A stretch of DNA of 64,000 nucleotides, from NCBI GenBank assembly GCA_023055425.1, contig JALGPY010000004.1:64007718-64071717 (forward strand). Direction: 5' to 3'. The position numbers were made by a program, and so were the translations under genes. The notes under the pieces were generated by a model, which was not told the DNA's origin, made no database searches, and saw nothing but the letters and a program-made list of their open reading frames with translations. How positions within the stretch are numbered: the first letter of the stretch is position 1; each line of letters starts with the position of its first letter. Shown piece by piece: positions 1 to 11,536 of the stretch. The stretch is from Linanthus parryae (Eukaryota > Streptophyta > Magnoliopsida > Ericales > Polemoniaceae).

Positions 1-1120
1 TTAAATATCATCTTTTGAGGGGATGTGAGGGTGAGTTAGAGACGGTAGCACACTTCTGTGTGGCGGTGAGTCGTGTCCATACACCACGATCACAGGTGGA
101 GTGCCGTAGTGCGTGATACTTTTTCCGCACGATATGAGGTGGGGGTTGGTTGATCTTATAGGAGGATGTGCTTCGATTTTTATGATTATTCTCTATATCT
201 TTGGTGAAGAGGAGGATAGGTTGGAAAAAGCACATATATACATTGACTACCGGGTTTTGGATATGCTTTACATCGGGTGTGGGGGTGTCGACACATATTT
301 GATTACATCATTTGATTTGACACATTCCACCCCCACGTCATCTATATTGATTTGATCTCCTTGGATATTGTATCATCATTGGTGGCTCCATGTGATTTAT
401 TGTTTTGAAAAAAAAAACAGAAAAAGGAAAAAAAATATAGAAATTGAAAGTGAAAGGAATAAAGGAGCAAGCTTGAAATTGAAGACCGAGGAGATTAGCT
501 ATGAGTTTTGATCACTTCTTCACATTTGTGGACGCGAGAACGGCGTTGCACCAGGATTGAGGGAATGAGGGCCGGAGTAGTGAGAATCGGTGGGGTTCCT
601 TGGATTTTGGTGAGGGAGTGTGAGAATCGGGTTTTGTGAGTTGTGTCATGACATCTAGGACTGCGCTTCTAAAAATCCTATCCTACCCGTCCTAAGTCGT
701 CAACCGTTTAAACCCGTGGATAAATAGCTCGGATGGTAAGTGCCAGGGATACGTTTGATGAGTGTGCGGGAGCAACTTATTGAGTGTTCGTGCCCGTTCT
801 GTCTGACGAATCTGGCCGCAAGTTCTACCGATCACCAAAGTTATATAATCTTCTAGGGGATGTGAGAGCCTTATGAAAAAATATATGTTCTTTAATTCCT
901 TGCATTGTACGTACTTGAGTTGCATTGTACATATCATGTAGTTGCATAGTCATGTCTTTGTGTATTAAGTCGTGAGTCGTGTTGGCTATCGAAAAGTTAA
1001 GTATGCAAAGTGGTGGGGTACGCATTGGTTTGGTTTTGGGTATGTATGCAATGTCTCAAGTGTGGAGGTTTGTGCTTCATTGTTGCTCGGGACGAGCAAG
1101 AGAGTAAGTGTGGGGGAGTT
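1..1120 (+). other. 3' internal untranslated region of an Athila-like Ty3 element
   Basis: No coding similarity is visible here. The stretch has an A-rich patch near 405-445 and ends in a polypurine tract at 1106-1120 (AAGTGTGGGGGAGTT) lying directly against the TG of an LTR. Just before the tract, near 1085-1105, is a short inverted motif (GCTCGGGACGAGC). This arrangement is typical of the 3' end of Athila-type Ty3 elements. The body of the element lies to the left of the window. Short ORFs on both strands look like chance ORFs. Confidence 0.6.
1106..1120 (+). other. Polypurine tract of Athila-like Ty3 element
   Basis: The purine-rich run AAGTGTGGGGGAGTT ends immediately before TGATAGC, the first bases of the LTR. 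The polypurine tract primes plus-strand DNA synthesis in LTR retrotransposons, so its position fixes the LTR start at 1121. Confidence 0.7.
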
Positions 1121-2283
1121 TGATAGCACCTTTTAGGGGCTATAATTCTTTAGCATTAACCACGTGATTATATGTATTTGGAGAGTGTTTTGAGGATAAT
1201 GTTAGAGAATCAAGGTCGTTTTATCACTTGTTGCTACCATGTGCTATATTGTTAGTCCGGGCGTTTTCCATGCATATTTTATTGTTATTTGTCAAATATA
1301 ATCGCTTGGTATGTTTTTTCACGTTGTTTTTGCAGGAACGAATGCTAATCGATTCATAGGAGGAATGGAACGAACTTCGGAAACAAGGGGAGCTCAAGTG
1401 GAGTCAAGAGAAGCCGAACTAGAGGAGCTTGGATGACAAGTCTGCACTATATTGATCATAGCCGGTATTCTAAACCTCATTTGGGGTGATACCAGTTCTA
1501 TATGAAAGTGGACTCAAAGAGCTTTCCATTGATAGGTCACGGAGCTAAATCGGAGTTCGGACGAAGAAGATTTCACGTTTTGAAGTCAGGAGCAGATTTC
1601 GGGGGCTTTTATGCAGTTACTGAAGACTTCTGCGGGTTATGATTCAAGAACGACCTAGGGATGGAAATAATCATCATTCACGCCTATTGAGAGCCACGAT
1701 CAAGGAGGAGAGCAAGGAGACTCCATTGGGAGCAACCTCAAGCAAGGAGAAGAGCCCGGATCGCGTCAATATTCATGATTTCCAGTGTTTGATCTCTTTT
1801 TCCCTGTTTTAACCACTTGTATGGAGAAACTTTGTTGTGTTGTTAAGATTATTAGTAGGTAGACATTTCGCTAGGCTTCTCTAGAAAGCCTAGGGTTTAT
1901 GTAGACAATATGTTTTCCGGATTCGAGACTTTGTTTCATGCTTTGGATTTTGATTCATTGAATTGATGTTTAGTTTCTTGATCTTGTTATTGAATCTAGT
2001 GTATTGACACGGCTAGATTATGATTTGATAATCATGAGACCTAGGGTTTATTCATGAATTAGTTTCTTGCTTAATTTTAATGCCATTCTAGCTAATTGCT
2101 CATATGTTATGCTTAATCCCTTAGCAAGAACGGAGTGATCAACAGACTTGTTAATAAGCTAGCGAGTGCGTGAGAGCGACTTAGACCTAGCTATGATGAG
2201 ATATGAAAAAGAATCCTTATCACGGAGACTGAGAAGAGAAGTATGTAGGATTGGCTTTAAGGGGTAGATTCGGTAGGAGATAG

Positions 2284-3713
2284 TGTTGGAATAGATGCCC
2301 TAGAGGCAATCTAGTTTAGTATGAATTATTTGTGGCTAGAAATTCATTTATTATTTAATTGATATTTAATATAATGAAGTCCTTAGATTTACAATTGTGT
2401 TGTTTATCTTAAATATTCCTAGTCAAGTATAATGATTAATGGGACAATCATCTATAGACTAGTATGGGGTTGGATTGATATGGAGATATCACGATCCAAC
2501 ACATAGGTGTGCATTAGGGAATGTTGCACTGGATTGACCCATCTCCGAGAAGGCTACATACACGTTATGTTGAGTCACAAGCGGTTCTCGCGGTGCAATG
2601 GTATTGTCATCCTTAGACTTGAAGTCACTAGATATTCTAGTTGTGGATTATTGTGATCTTGGTAGCGTTAAACGCTACACCGTAACTGGGTAGTTATAAA
2701 GGCGTGTACTGGATACAATAAGAAGCAAGCTTAGAGATCGTAGTGGACGTAGATAGGATTTGTCCCTCCCACATAACGGGAGCAAATATCCTAGGCCACT
2801 CGAGGGATAGTGCTTATAGAATGTCTGGCCAGACTCAAATAAATCAATATGGGATATTGATGTTATTTTCACAAATAAGGCTATTCCCATGGATCGAGAA
2901 ACTATGGATTGGATATACGAGTGTGACTTGTATGTCTCGTGTCCAATCCGAATATAGAGAAAAAGGGATGAGACAATTACTTGTACAAAGGTTGTCAAGA
3001 TGACTATTCTATTAGTTGGCTAGAATGGATGTTTTGCTAGAGACCGCTCCATATTAGCAAATAGTTGCTACCAACTAGATAGAACCTATGGGGTCACACG
3101 CTATATAGAGTTGAACTAGATTTGGGAATTAATTAATTGGATTAATTAATTAGAAGGATCACTTTGCAAACCCTTGCAAACTTAGTAGGGACTAAATTTT
3201 CAAGGAAGGGACTAAATTGAATTCTAGTAGGTCTAGAATAAGTCCTTTAGGTAGTTAACAAGGAGTTGTTGGACTATATAAAGGACCTTCCTTCCTTCCT
3301 TCCCACATAACTTATGCTCACTAGTGAACATAACAAGAGTGGGAGAGAACAAAAGGAGAGAGAGCAAGCAACAAGGAGGCCCGAACCGCCCCCTTGCCGC
3401 CGCCCCATCCCCGTCGGCCAAAGGAGGTCGAGACCCTCCTTTGGGTCTCGTTTTGCGTGATTTGTTCTTCCTCTTCCTCTTCCGGGCTAGCACCAAGGAG
3501 TTGGGAGATCTAGAATCAACTCTAGGCGTGGATCAACTATAGAGAACGTGACACAATTCGCGTTTGAAGTCATCAAGGAGAACCCAAAGGTGTGTTTATG
3601 ATTTCTAACCCTTACCATCGTTATGTCTCTTGACTTGTGATCCTTGGAGGGTTTTGCATGGTTTTATGTTTGTTTATGCTTCCGTTGTGCAATCCATGAA
3701 TCAAAACCCTACA
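2284..3713 (+). mobile_element. Solo LTR of a Ty1/copia element with target duplication
   Basis: The sequence begins TGTTGGAATAGATGCC and ends CCCTACA. It is flanked on both sides by GATAG (2279-2283 and 3714-3718), a perfect 5 bp target duplication. It matches, over nearly its full length, the LTR at 60656-61973 that is followed by a copia primer-binding site, and more distantly the piece at 36376-37356. Length is 1430 bp. No internal sequence is present, so this is a solo LTR produced by recombination between two LTRs. It contains a TATA box, a CTTC-rich stretch and a GC-rich transcribed part. Confidence 0.93.
3275..3282 (+). promoter_or_regulatory. TATA box of copia solo LTR
   Basis: TATATAAA lies in the context GGACTATATAAAGGAC and is conserved at the matching place in the two related LTRs (61544-61551 and 37011-37018). 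A CT-rich tract follows at once. This is the probable Pol II core promoter of the family. Confidence 0.6.
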
Positions 3714-4237
3714 GATAGTGAGGTGTTCGTGTGGTGGTGGTATGAGAGGACATCATTCCGTGCACTGTCGTTAGCCTACTAGAACGGACCGGTAGATGTA
3801 GGTGGACCGATAGGACACCAAGTAAACCGTAACGTAGAACGACATGAGACCTATAGGAGATTGTCAGTACTATTGCCCGGCTTAACTAGAATAGGATTAA
3901 CGTGTTACTTTGCTAATCCGGAAATCGTCTACAGCCCTAGGTGATCTAGAGATTGCCTAGTTTCTCCATATTTGTGTAATAAAATAAAAAAATACAAAAA
4001 TATAAGGTTAGTTGTTATTTAATTTCAGTCACTTGTTTGTGGGTGACGCCTTCGTTAATCACAAGTCTTCCTCCTGTTACAGTACTCTAAGTTAATAACT
4101 AAATAAATAGTTTCAAGCTTGTCCTCGTGGGATCGATAACTCGGGGTTGAAATATTACCCTGTATTACTTGAACCGTGCACTTACGGTAACACGTAAGAA
4201 AGCGTGTCAGGTCACAGTTTAAAGACCTAACAATCTT

Positions 4238-6090
4238 GTGACAATGAGTTTCGTAGGTGAAGGAGGATTCTCACATGGAAGGGCATCTAATAGACCTCCA
4301 TTATTCTGTGGTGATAACTTTGTGCATTGGAAGGCATTGATGAAAATGTTCATCATAGGTCGGTACATGGAACTATGGTCCATTATTGTGAATGGGCCAA
4401 ACCTATTCTACACCACTGTGGATGGTGTTAGAACTGTCAAACCTGATGAAGATCTATCAGTTACTGAAATGGAAAAGGTATCAAAAAAATTACAAAGATT
4501 TGAACTTATTGTATTGTTTTCTTAGTGCAGATGAGTTCAACAGAATATCTAACTGCAAGAATGCAAAGTAGATCTGGGATAAGTTACTGTTACCTATGAA
4601 GGAACTAGCCAAGTCAAGCAGACAAAGATTAATATCCTTTTGAGGCACTATGAACTGTTTAAGATGAACTCTTATGAGTCCATCAAAGATATGCTCAAAA
4701 GGTTTACAGATATTATGAACAACTTGGAATCTTTGGGAAAAGTATACTCAAATGAAGAAAAACTTAGAAAGATTCTCAGAAGCTTGTCTAAAGCCAAATG
4801 GGAGCCCAAAACTACAACTATTGAAGAAGCTCGGGACTTAAGCATTTTGGAACTGGATGATCTGCAAGGGAAGTTGCTCACTCATGAGATCTCTATGAAG
4901 GAGGTTGATGGTGAACTGAGTGACAACATAAAGAATCTGGAACTCAATGCAAAAGACAATGAAAAATCCCAAATCCTTGAACCAGAGGAAGATGATGATG
5001 ATGAGGAAGCCTTTATTTCCAAAGCCTTGGCCATAATTCTCAAGAAAAAGAGGAACTCTGTAAACAAGGATTACAACAAAGAAAAGTTCAGATCCTCAAC
5101 TAGGAAGGATCAGAAAGGTAAGTCCTCTTCAAAATCATTTAGACCTGAAGTTATGAATTGCTATAAATGTGGAGATGCAAATCACTTGGTGAGAGACTGT
5201 CCTCAAAAGAAAAATAACATGCAATTATCAAATAAAGAGAATGACAACAGAAGGAAGAAAGCAATGGTGAGTGATTCAGACTCTTCAGACTCTGACTCTG
5301 ATGATGAGCAAGCCAATCTCTGTTTAATGCACATCAAGAGAACCATTCCACAGAGAAACCAATTGATGACATGGTAAAAAATCTCTTATCTAGTCCTTCT
5401 GATGTGCTACCTGAAATCCTCAAGAGTATGTTTTTAAATGAGGAGAGTTACAAGAATGAGATTGAATCTTTAAAAATGAAGGTTCATGAGCAGGCAAAAG
5501 AAAACTTAGATTTGGTTTTTCAGAATAAATGTCTTGAAGATACTAATTTAAAAATTGATAGTGACTTCAAAGCCTTGGACAGTAGATTCAAAGCTTTGAA
5601 ATCACAAGTCAAAGAAGTAGTTTATCAAAATACTATTTTAACTGATAAGTTTATTGATCTGAAAAATCATTCTGATGATTTAGAACAACAAAACATTTGA
5701 CTAGTAGGCTTCAAGAATCCAAGAAAATTCTTTCAACTTTTGCTGGCTCAGAACAGAAGTTAAGTCTCATGCTTGGAGGAAGTCTGCAGTCTGTTCACAA
5801 AAGTGGAATTGGATATAATCCAAATTTCAAGAAAAAGCCAAACCACATTTTTGAAAGCAGGAAGCAGACATTCACCAAAGTGTCATTATTGCTGTAAAAT
5901 TGGACAAGTAAAAGTAACTTGCCCCTTTAGAAGGACAGAACCTCACATAATGAGGAACACCTATCCTTATCAGCTTAAGGGACAAGTGAAACAGATTTGG
6001 GTTCCAAAAGGAGTTAGACCACCTAATATGGTTGACTCTGAGTATGAATCCAAATTCTACACTTGGTCCAATAGCCTGTTAAAGCATTGA
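4238..6090 (+). pseudogene. gag: SIRE copia gag, broken
   Basis: The start MTMSFVGEGG and the nearby PLFCGDNFVHWKALM block match the N-terminus of copia SIRE gag. Frame is lost near 4520 and regained at 4640, where the gag core (RHYELFKMNSYESIKDMLKRF) runs to 5377. A CCHC zinc knuckle (CYKCGDANHLVRDC) is intact at about 5158-5199 and is followed by a Ser/Asp-rich stretch. Coiled-coil sequence continues in new frames at 5371-5700 and 5773-6090. Gag forms the particle that packages the element RNA. At least three frame changes make this copy non-functional. A homologous gag fragment lies on the minus strand at 37357-39129. Confidence 0.85.
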
Positions 6091-6119
6091 TTGTTTTTTT
6101 CAGGATGTCACCAAAGCTT

Positions 6120-9100
6120 TGAAAGACCACAAATGGATATTGGATAGTGGATGTTCCAAAAATATGAGTGGGAAGAAATCCTTATTCCCATAAATGAACA
6201 ATCAGAGGGAGCAATCACACTTGGTGACAAAGCAAAGTGCAACATAATTGGTATTGGAAGTGTTGGTAACTCTGCATATTCAATTTCTGATGTTTATTTA
6301 GTTGATGGTCTTAAGTATAATTTGTTGGGTATTTCTCATCTTTGTGACAAAAGTAATAAGGTTGTATTTGACCAGGAGAAATGTGTGGTGCAAGATGAGA
6401 AATCAGGCAATTTCATTCTCACTGCTCCTAGGTCACATAATGTTTATGCACTGTGTACTGACAAAGTTGCAGGTGATAGTATGAAATGTCTCAAAGCTTT
6501 GAAGGATGACCCAAAACTATGGCATAGAAAGCTTGGTCATATAAGCATGCATTCCTTGAACAAACTCATCTCAAAAGATCTGGTGAGGGGATTACCAATC
6601 CTTAAATTCAAAAGATAATGAGTTTTGTAGAGCATGCATTCAAGGTAAGCAAACTAGAAGCTCATTCAAGCCACAAAATTTTGTAAGTACCTCCAGACCC
6701 TTAGAAATGGCATCTGGAACTGTGTGGTCCTATGAGAGTTTAAAATCCCAGAGGTATGAGATATATACTTGTTGTGGTTGATGATTAATCTAGATATACT
6801 TGGGTTATGTTTATTAGAGAAAAGTCTGAAGCATTGTCTGCATTTTTCTAAACTTTGCATAGAGCTTCAAACTTTGAAAAATTTACCTGTTGCATCTATT
6901 AGAAATGATCACGGTAGGGAATTTGATCAACTTTATTTTGATTTATTCTGTGCAAAGTATGGCATATCACACAACTTTTATGCACCTAGAACTCCTCAGC
7001 AAAATGGTGTAGTTGAGAGGAAAAATAAGACTCTTGAAGACATGTTTAGAACCATGTTACTTGAAAGTAATTTGTTAAATTCTTTATGGGTAGAAGCTGT
7101 TAATACTGCCAATTATGTGCTCAACTGATGTTTGATATGGCCAATTTTGAACAAAACCCCTTATGAACTGTTTAAAGGCAGGAAGCCTAGTGTTACTTAA
7201 TTTAAGCCTTTTGGCTATACTTGTTTTGTGCATAACAATGGTAAATATAATCTTGGTATGTTTGATGCTAGAAGTGATGAAGGTGTGTTTCTTTGTTATT
7301 CTCAACCCAGCAAAGCTTAGAGGGTTTACAATAAGATTTCTAAAGTTGTAGAGGAGAGTATTCATTTTTTTTTTTTATGAAAGTATTGATGATTATCTGA
7401 GTGAATATTTAAAAGATCTTAGTTTGAATAAATATGAGGCTGATGAAGACCTTGAAAAAGTCAGCAAGAGCAAATCTAAGCTTCAAAAACTTTCAGAAGA
7501 ATCTTAAGGCCTTGAACCCCCTGCTGAGCCAAAATCTCAAAGACTTGAGACAGAGATTGACAGGAAATATGATGCTCCTTCTACTGTATCAAGAACTCAA
7601 AGCCTTGACGGTCCATACACTTGGACACCCATAAAGAATTTCAAATATCTCTCAGATCATCTTGCTGAGAATATTATATCAGATCCAACAACTGGAACTC
7701 AGACAAGAGGTCAATTGAGAAATCTATGTGCATTCATTGCTTTTGTATCACTCAGTGAGCCCAAAAATGTAAAGGACGCACTAGCGTATGCAGATTGGAT
7801 CATTGCAATGCAGAATGAGCTAAATGAGTTTGAAAGGAAGAAGGTCTGGAATTTGGTTCCTAGACCAAAAGATCAATCAGTGATTGGAACAAGATGGGTG
7901 TTCAGAAATAAGCTTGATGGAAAAGGAAAGGTTATGAGAAACAAAGCAAGACTGGTTGCACAAGGATACAATCAAGAGGAAGGTATTGATTATGAGGAAA
8001 CATTTTTTCTTGTTGCAAGGTTAGAATCTATCAGAATACTTCTTGCATTTGCATCACATAATCATATAAAACTTTTTCAAATGGATGTTAAATGTACTTT
8101 TCTGAATGGTCATCTTCAAGAAGAAGTATATGTTGCTCAACCACCATATTTTGGAAATGATATCTTTCCTGATCATGTCTACAAACTGGACAAAGCCTTA
8201 TATGGTCTTAAACAAGCCCCAAGGGCTTGGTATGACAGACTCTCAAAGTTTTTGCTAGAAAATTGTTTTAAGAGAGGTATGGTTGATAAAACTCTTTTTT
8301 ATCAAAAAATAATGAAAAAGATATTTTGGTTGTTCAGAAATATGTAGATGATATTATTCTTGGTGCTACTAATGATGCTCTTTCAAAATATTTTTCAAGT
8401 CTAATGTGCAGGGAATTTGAAATGAGCTTGTTGAGGGAACTCGATTTCTTTCTTGGACTTCATGTACATCAAATGAAGAAAGGAATTTTTTTACATCAAG
8501 GAAAATACATACTGGATCTGTTAAACAAGTATAACATGTCACAGTCCAAGGTTGCAAAGACCCCTATGAGTTCATCACAATCTTTAGACAAGGACACAAA
8601 TGGTACGAGTGTAAATCAGAAAGAATATAGAGGTATGATTGGTTCACTTTTGTATTTAACTGCTAGTAGACCAGATATTATGTTTAGTGTATGCATGTGT
8701 GCAAGGTTTCAGGCTGATCCTAAAGAAAGTCATTTAATTGCTGTTAAAAGGATTTTTAGATATTTGAATGGAACCAAAGACTTGGGGCTTTGGTATCCAA
8801 ATGGACTAATTTTCTGTTGTGTGGATATTCAGATGCAGACTTTCCAGGTTACAAAGTAGACAGAAAGAGTACTTCTGGATGTTGTCAGTTTCTTGGATCT
8901 GCATTGATAAGTTGGCATTCATAGAAGCACAATTCAGTAGCCTTGTCATCTGCAGAAGCTGAATATATTGTAGCTGGAGCTTGCTGTTCACAGGTTTTAT
9001 GGATTGCACAACAGCTAAGAGATATTGGATATGATTTCAGAAATGTACCAATTAACTGTGACAATACAAGTGCCATTTCAATATCAAAGAATCAAGTCCA

Positions 9101-9293
9101 GCACTCAAGGAAAAAGCATATAGATGTGAGATATCATTTTCTGAGAGATCACACAGAGAAAGGTGACATTGTTCTATCTTTTATTTCTACTTCTAAGCAA
9201 TTAGATGATATTTTCACTAAACCATTTCCAGATGAGAGGTTTGCATCCCTATGGCTTGAATTGGGTATGTTAAACAAGGATGCATTGGTTTAG
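6120..9293 (+). pseudogene. pol: SIRE copia pol (protease-integrase-RT-RNase H), broken
   Basis: Domains appear in copia order. A protease motif DSGC lies near 6140-6155. The integrase zinc-binding part (LWHRKLGHISMHSL) is near 6518-6560. Integrase core pieces RNDHGREF (near 6900) and GVVERKN (near 7005) hold the second Asp and the Glu of the D,D,E triad. Reverse transcriptase starts near 7790 ([10 protein letters not shown]) and has the YVDD catalytic motif at 8341-8352. RNase H includes SSAEAEY near 8946 and ends at the TAG at 9291-9293. Frame changes occur near 6620, 7130, 8330 and 8860, with several stops. In SIRE elements gag-pol is one transcript. This copy cannot encode a full polyprotein. 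Confidence 0.88.
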
Positions 9294-9300
9294 GGGGAGT
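9289..9300 (+). other. Purine tract at the end of pol
   Basis: TTTAGGGGGAGT overlaps the pol stop codon. Similar tracts (CTTAGGGGGAGTTT) follow pol in the second SIRE fragment near 17010. In elements without an env-like ORF this would be the polypurine tract. Here the env-like ORF follows, so its role is uncertain. Confidence 0.4.
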
Positions 9301-9730
9301 AATCAGTCACTATATGTAGTATCTGTGTGATTTCAAAGCCTTGAGATTATATTTTCCGAATCCTTGAAAATATAGCTCAAAGCTTTGAATTTTTTGTATT
9401 CCTCTGAAACTTCTCTAAGCTTTGAACCACTGTTTCATTGCTGTGATGAGTGGATTTGCATTATCTTTAAAAATTGGATCATGGAAAATTTATGTGTTAT
9501 CTTTTTAGATAATTACAAAATCTTTTCAAATGTTCAGAGATTTGTTCAAAATATCTTCAAAAATCTTGAAATTCTTCTCAAATCTTTTGCATGCAAATCT
9601 CCTAGCTTTAGTTAAACTCTCTACCTACTTAAGCCAACTTCAGGACTTATTTTCTTTAATTCTCTACTTCTATCTCTTCGTCTCTCTCTCTCCCTCTCCC
9701 CATTCTCTCCATTTCTCAAACCCTGCCCAA

Positions 9731-11536
9731 ATGGAGAGAAAATCTGAAAGAATCAAGCAGCTAGGTCAGACCTCCAACAAGAGGGTGAAGAGAAAAGCTA
9801 ACAGAAAGGTCACCATTCATGGATCAGACTCTGAAGGCAGTGCTAGTGTTCATGAGACCTCACCCCCTGCAAAGAAGACCAAGAAAGGGAAGGAAGTTCA
9901 AGAGGAACCTAGGGCTGAGTTAGATTCAGAATCAACAACAGAGGAGATGGTGAAAGAAAAGGGGAATAAGGATCAGGAGGAGTAAAGCAAGAAGAAGAAA
10001 GAGGTGATTGCTGAAAAAGAAAAGAAGAATGTATCTTCTACAAAGGAGAAGAAAACTAGTGACAAGAAAGCAGAAGCAACCCCAGAGAACAAGGGTGAAG
10101 AAACCACTGAGAAGAAGAGGGTGAAACATAGTGCAGTAAAAACCAAGAATGTTACAAACTTTGGTAAGAATCTCTTGCCTGAATCTTGGTTTGTTAATAC
10201 TGATGTCAGGAAATTTCGGATGGATGGGTATGCATCTTCAAAGGTTTCTTTTTGCAGTATGATCAATTCTTATTTATTGGAGATTTTATATTGAGACTGC
10301 ATAAAGAACTTGAGAAATTCATCTGTTGGAAGTATGTTAAACCCACCCTCAGAAGCTTACCCTAGGTTAACCAGATTGTTCTATTTGAACCAGGTACAAG
10401 AACTTCATGATAGTGATAGGTATGTCTTAACCTCAAACGTGGTTGGAATGGAAATCAGATTAGATCACAGGATGTTCTCCAAATTCTTGGGAGGTTCTAG
10501 AAAGTATAAGGTTGGTGACTACCCTGATAAGAAAGAGATCCTAGAGAAAGACAAATCCATGTTTTTTTTGGAGGTAACCACTTCTGAACCCAAACAGTTA
10601 ACACATTCTGTATTCAACTGTGAAGCCAAAATCCTACTTTCTATTATCATTAGGTTTGTAGTACCCAGGGAATACTCCAAAGAGTTGGTAACAGACAAGG
10701 TTTTAATCCCGATGTACTTGATTTGTCAAGGGTTTGAGGTAGACCTTCCTACTGTGGTGATGGAACACATGGTTTACTGTGGAACTAGAACTAGAAACCA
10801 CTCTCTACCCTATGCCAATCATTTACCAGTGTTCTTCAAACATTTTGGAGTGTCTTGGAAGGATGACGAGAAGATTACTACTGGTTTTGGGATAGTTGAT
10901 GAAGCATCCCTTCAAAGGGTTGGGATTGTGTATACTTCAAAGGGAAAGTGGAAGTTATATTCAGAGTTAAGTGATAAAGAGCTGAAGGAAACGGAGTTTA
11001 TCAAACCTAGAGCTGCTTCAACACCTAAGGTACCTGGTCATCTGGATTTTTCACAGATCATAGATAGGGTTGAAGTTCTGGAAGATGGTGTGGAAGACTT
11101 GAGACAAGGATTGTTTGATTTATTCAATGATATGACTAAGTTCAAAGGTTTGGTGCTTAACAAACTTGACCTGATCATCAAAGGTTTGGATCTAGAGAAA
11201 GTACCTTCTTCAGAGAGCAGAGAGACTAGTATTGATTCATAAGAAGTTCTTGGAGAAGCTCTCAAAAAGCGGAAGAAGAAGAAAGGTATTCCAGTTTTTC
11301 TGAAATCAAAGGATCTCTTTGATCAGTCTGATGAAGAGGCAGAAGATGAGGACACTGCTGCAGAGAAAGCTGAACAGGAAGCTGTTAATCTGGAAAAATT
11401 GGTTGATAAGGTTGCAAAGAAGATGCAAACTGAGGAGGCTCAAGGAAAGAAGACTGAAGAGCAAGGAGATCCAGCTGAGGGGGAGGCAGAAGATGCAGAA
11501 GTATCAGAAGAAAAACAATTAGAGACTCCGGAATAA
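9731..11536 (+). pseudogene. env-like ORF of SIRE element with three in-frame stops
   Basis: A single frame of 602 codons runs from ATG 9731 to TAA 11534-11536, interrupted only by stops at 9983-9985 (TAA), 10292-10294 (TGA) and 11240-11242 (TAA). The N-terminus is Lys/Ser-rich and highly charged. The middle (about residues 150-430) resembles the 'putative plant transposon protein' domain found in retroelement ORFs (blocks FYLNQVQELHDSDRYVL and FFKHFGVSWKDDEKI). The C-terminus is Glu/Lys-rich and likely coiled coil. No clear signal peptide or transmembrane segment is visible, so the env label is positional. The function is unknown. There are no frameshifts in 1.8 kb, which suggests the ORF was kept open until recently. 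Confidence 0.8.

Larger units (their letters stand above)
1121..4209 (+). repeat. 3' LTR of Athila-like Ty3 element, split by a solo LTR
   Basis: The LTR begins TGATAGC after the polypurine tract and ends CGTGTCA at 4209. Without the inserted copia LTR and duplicated target it is about 1.65 kb. Blocks resembling it (for example around 1365-1400 and 3780-3860) occur on the minus strand in the LTR at 39130-42008, which supports the LTR reading. The next five bases (GGTCA) should be one copy of its target duplication. The following sequence is the leader of a SIRE-type copia element, so this Ty3 element probably inserted between the primer-binding site and gag of that element, leaving the SIRE 5' LTR outside the window. 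Confidence 0.7.
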
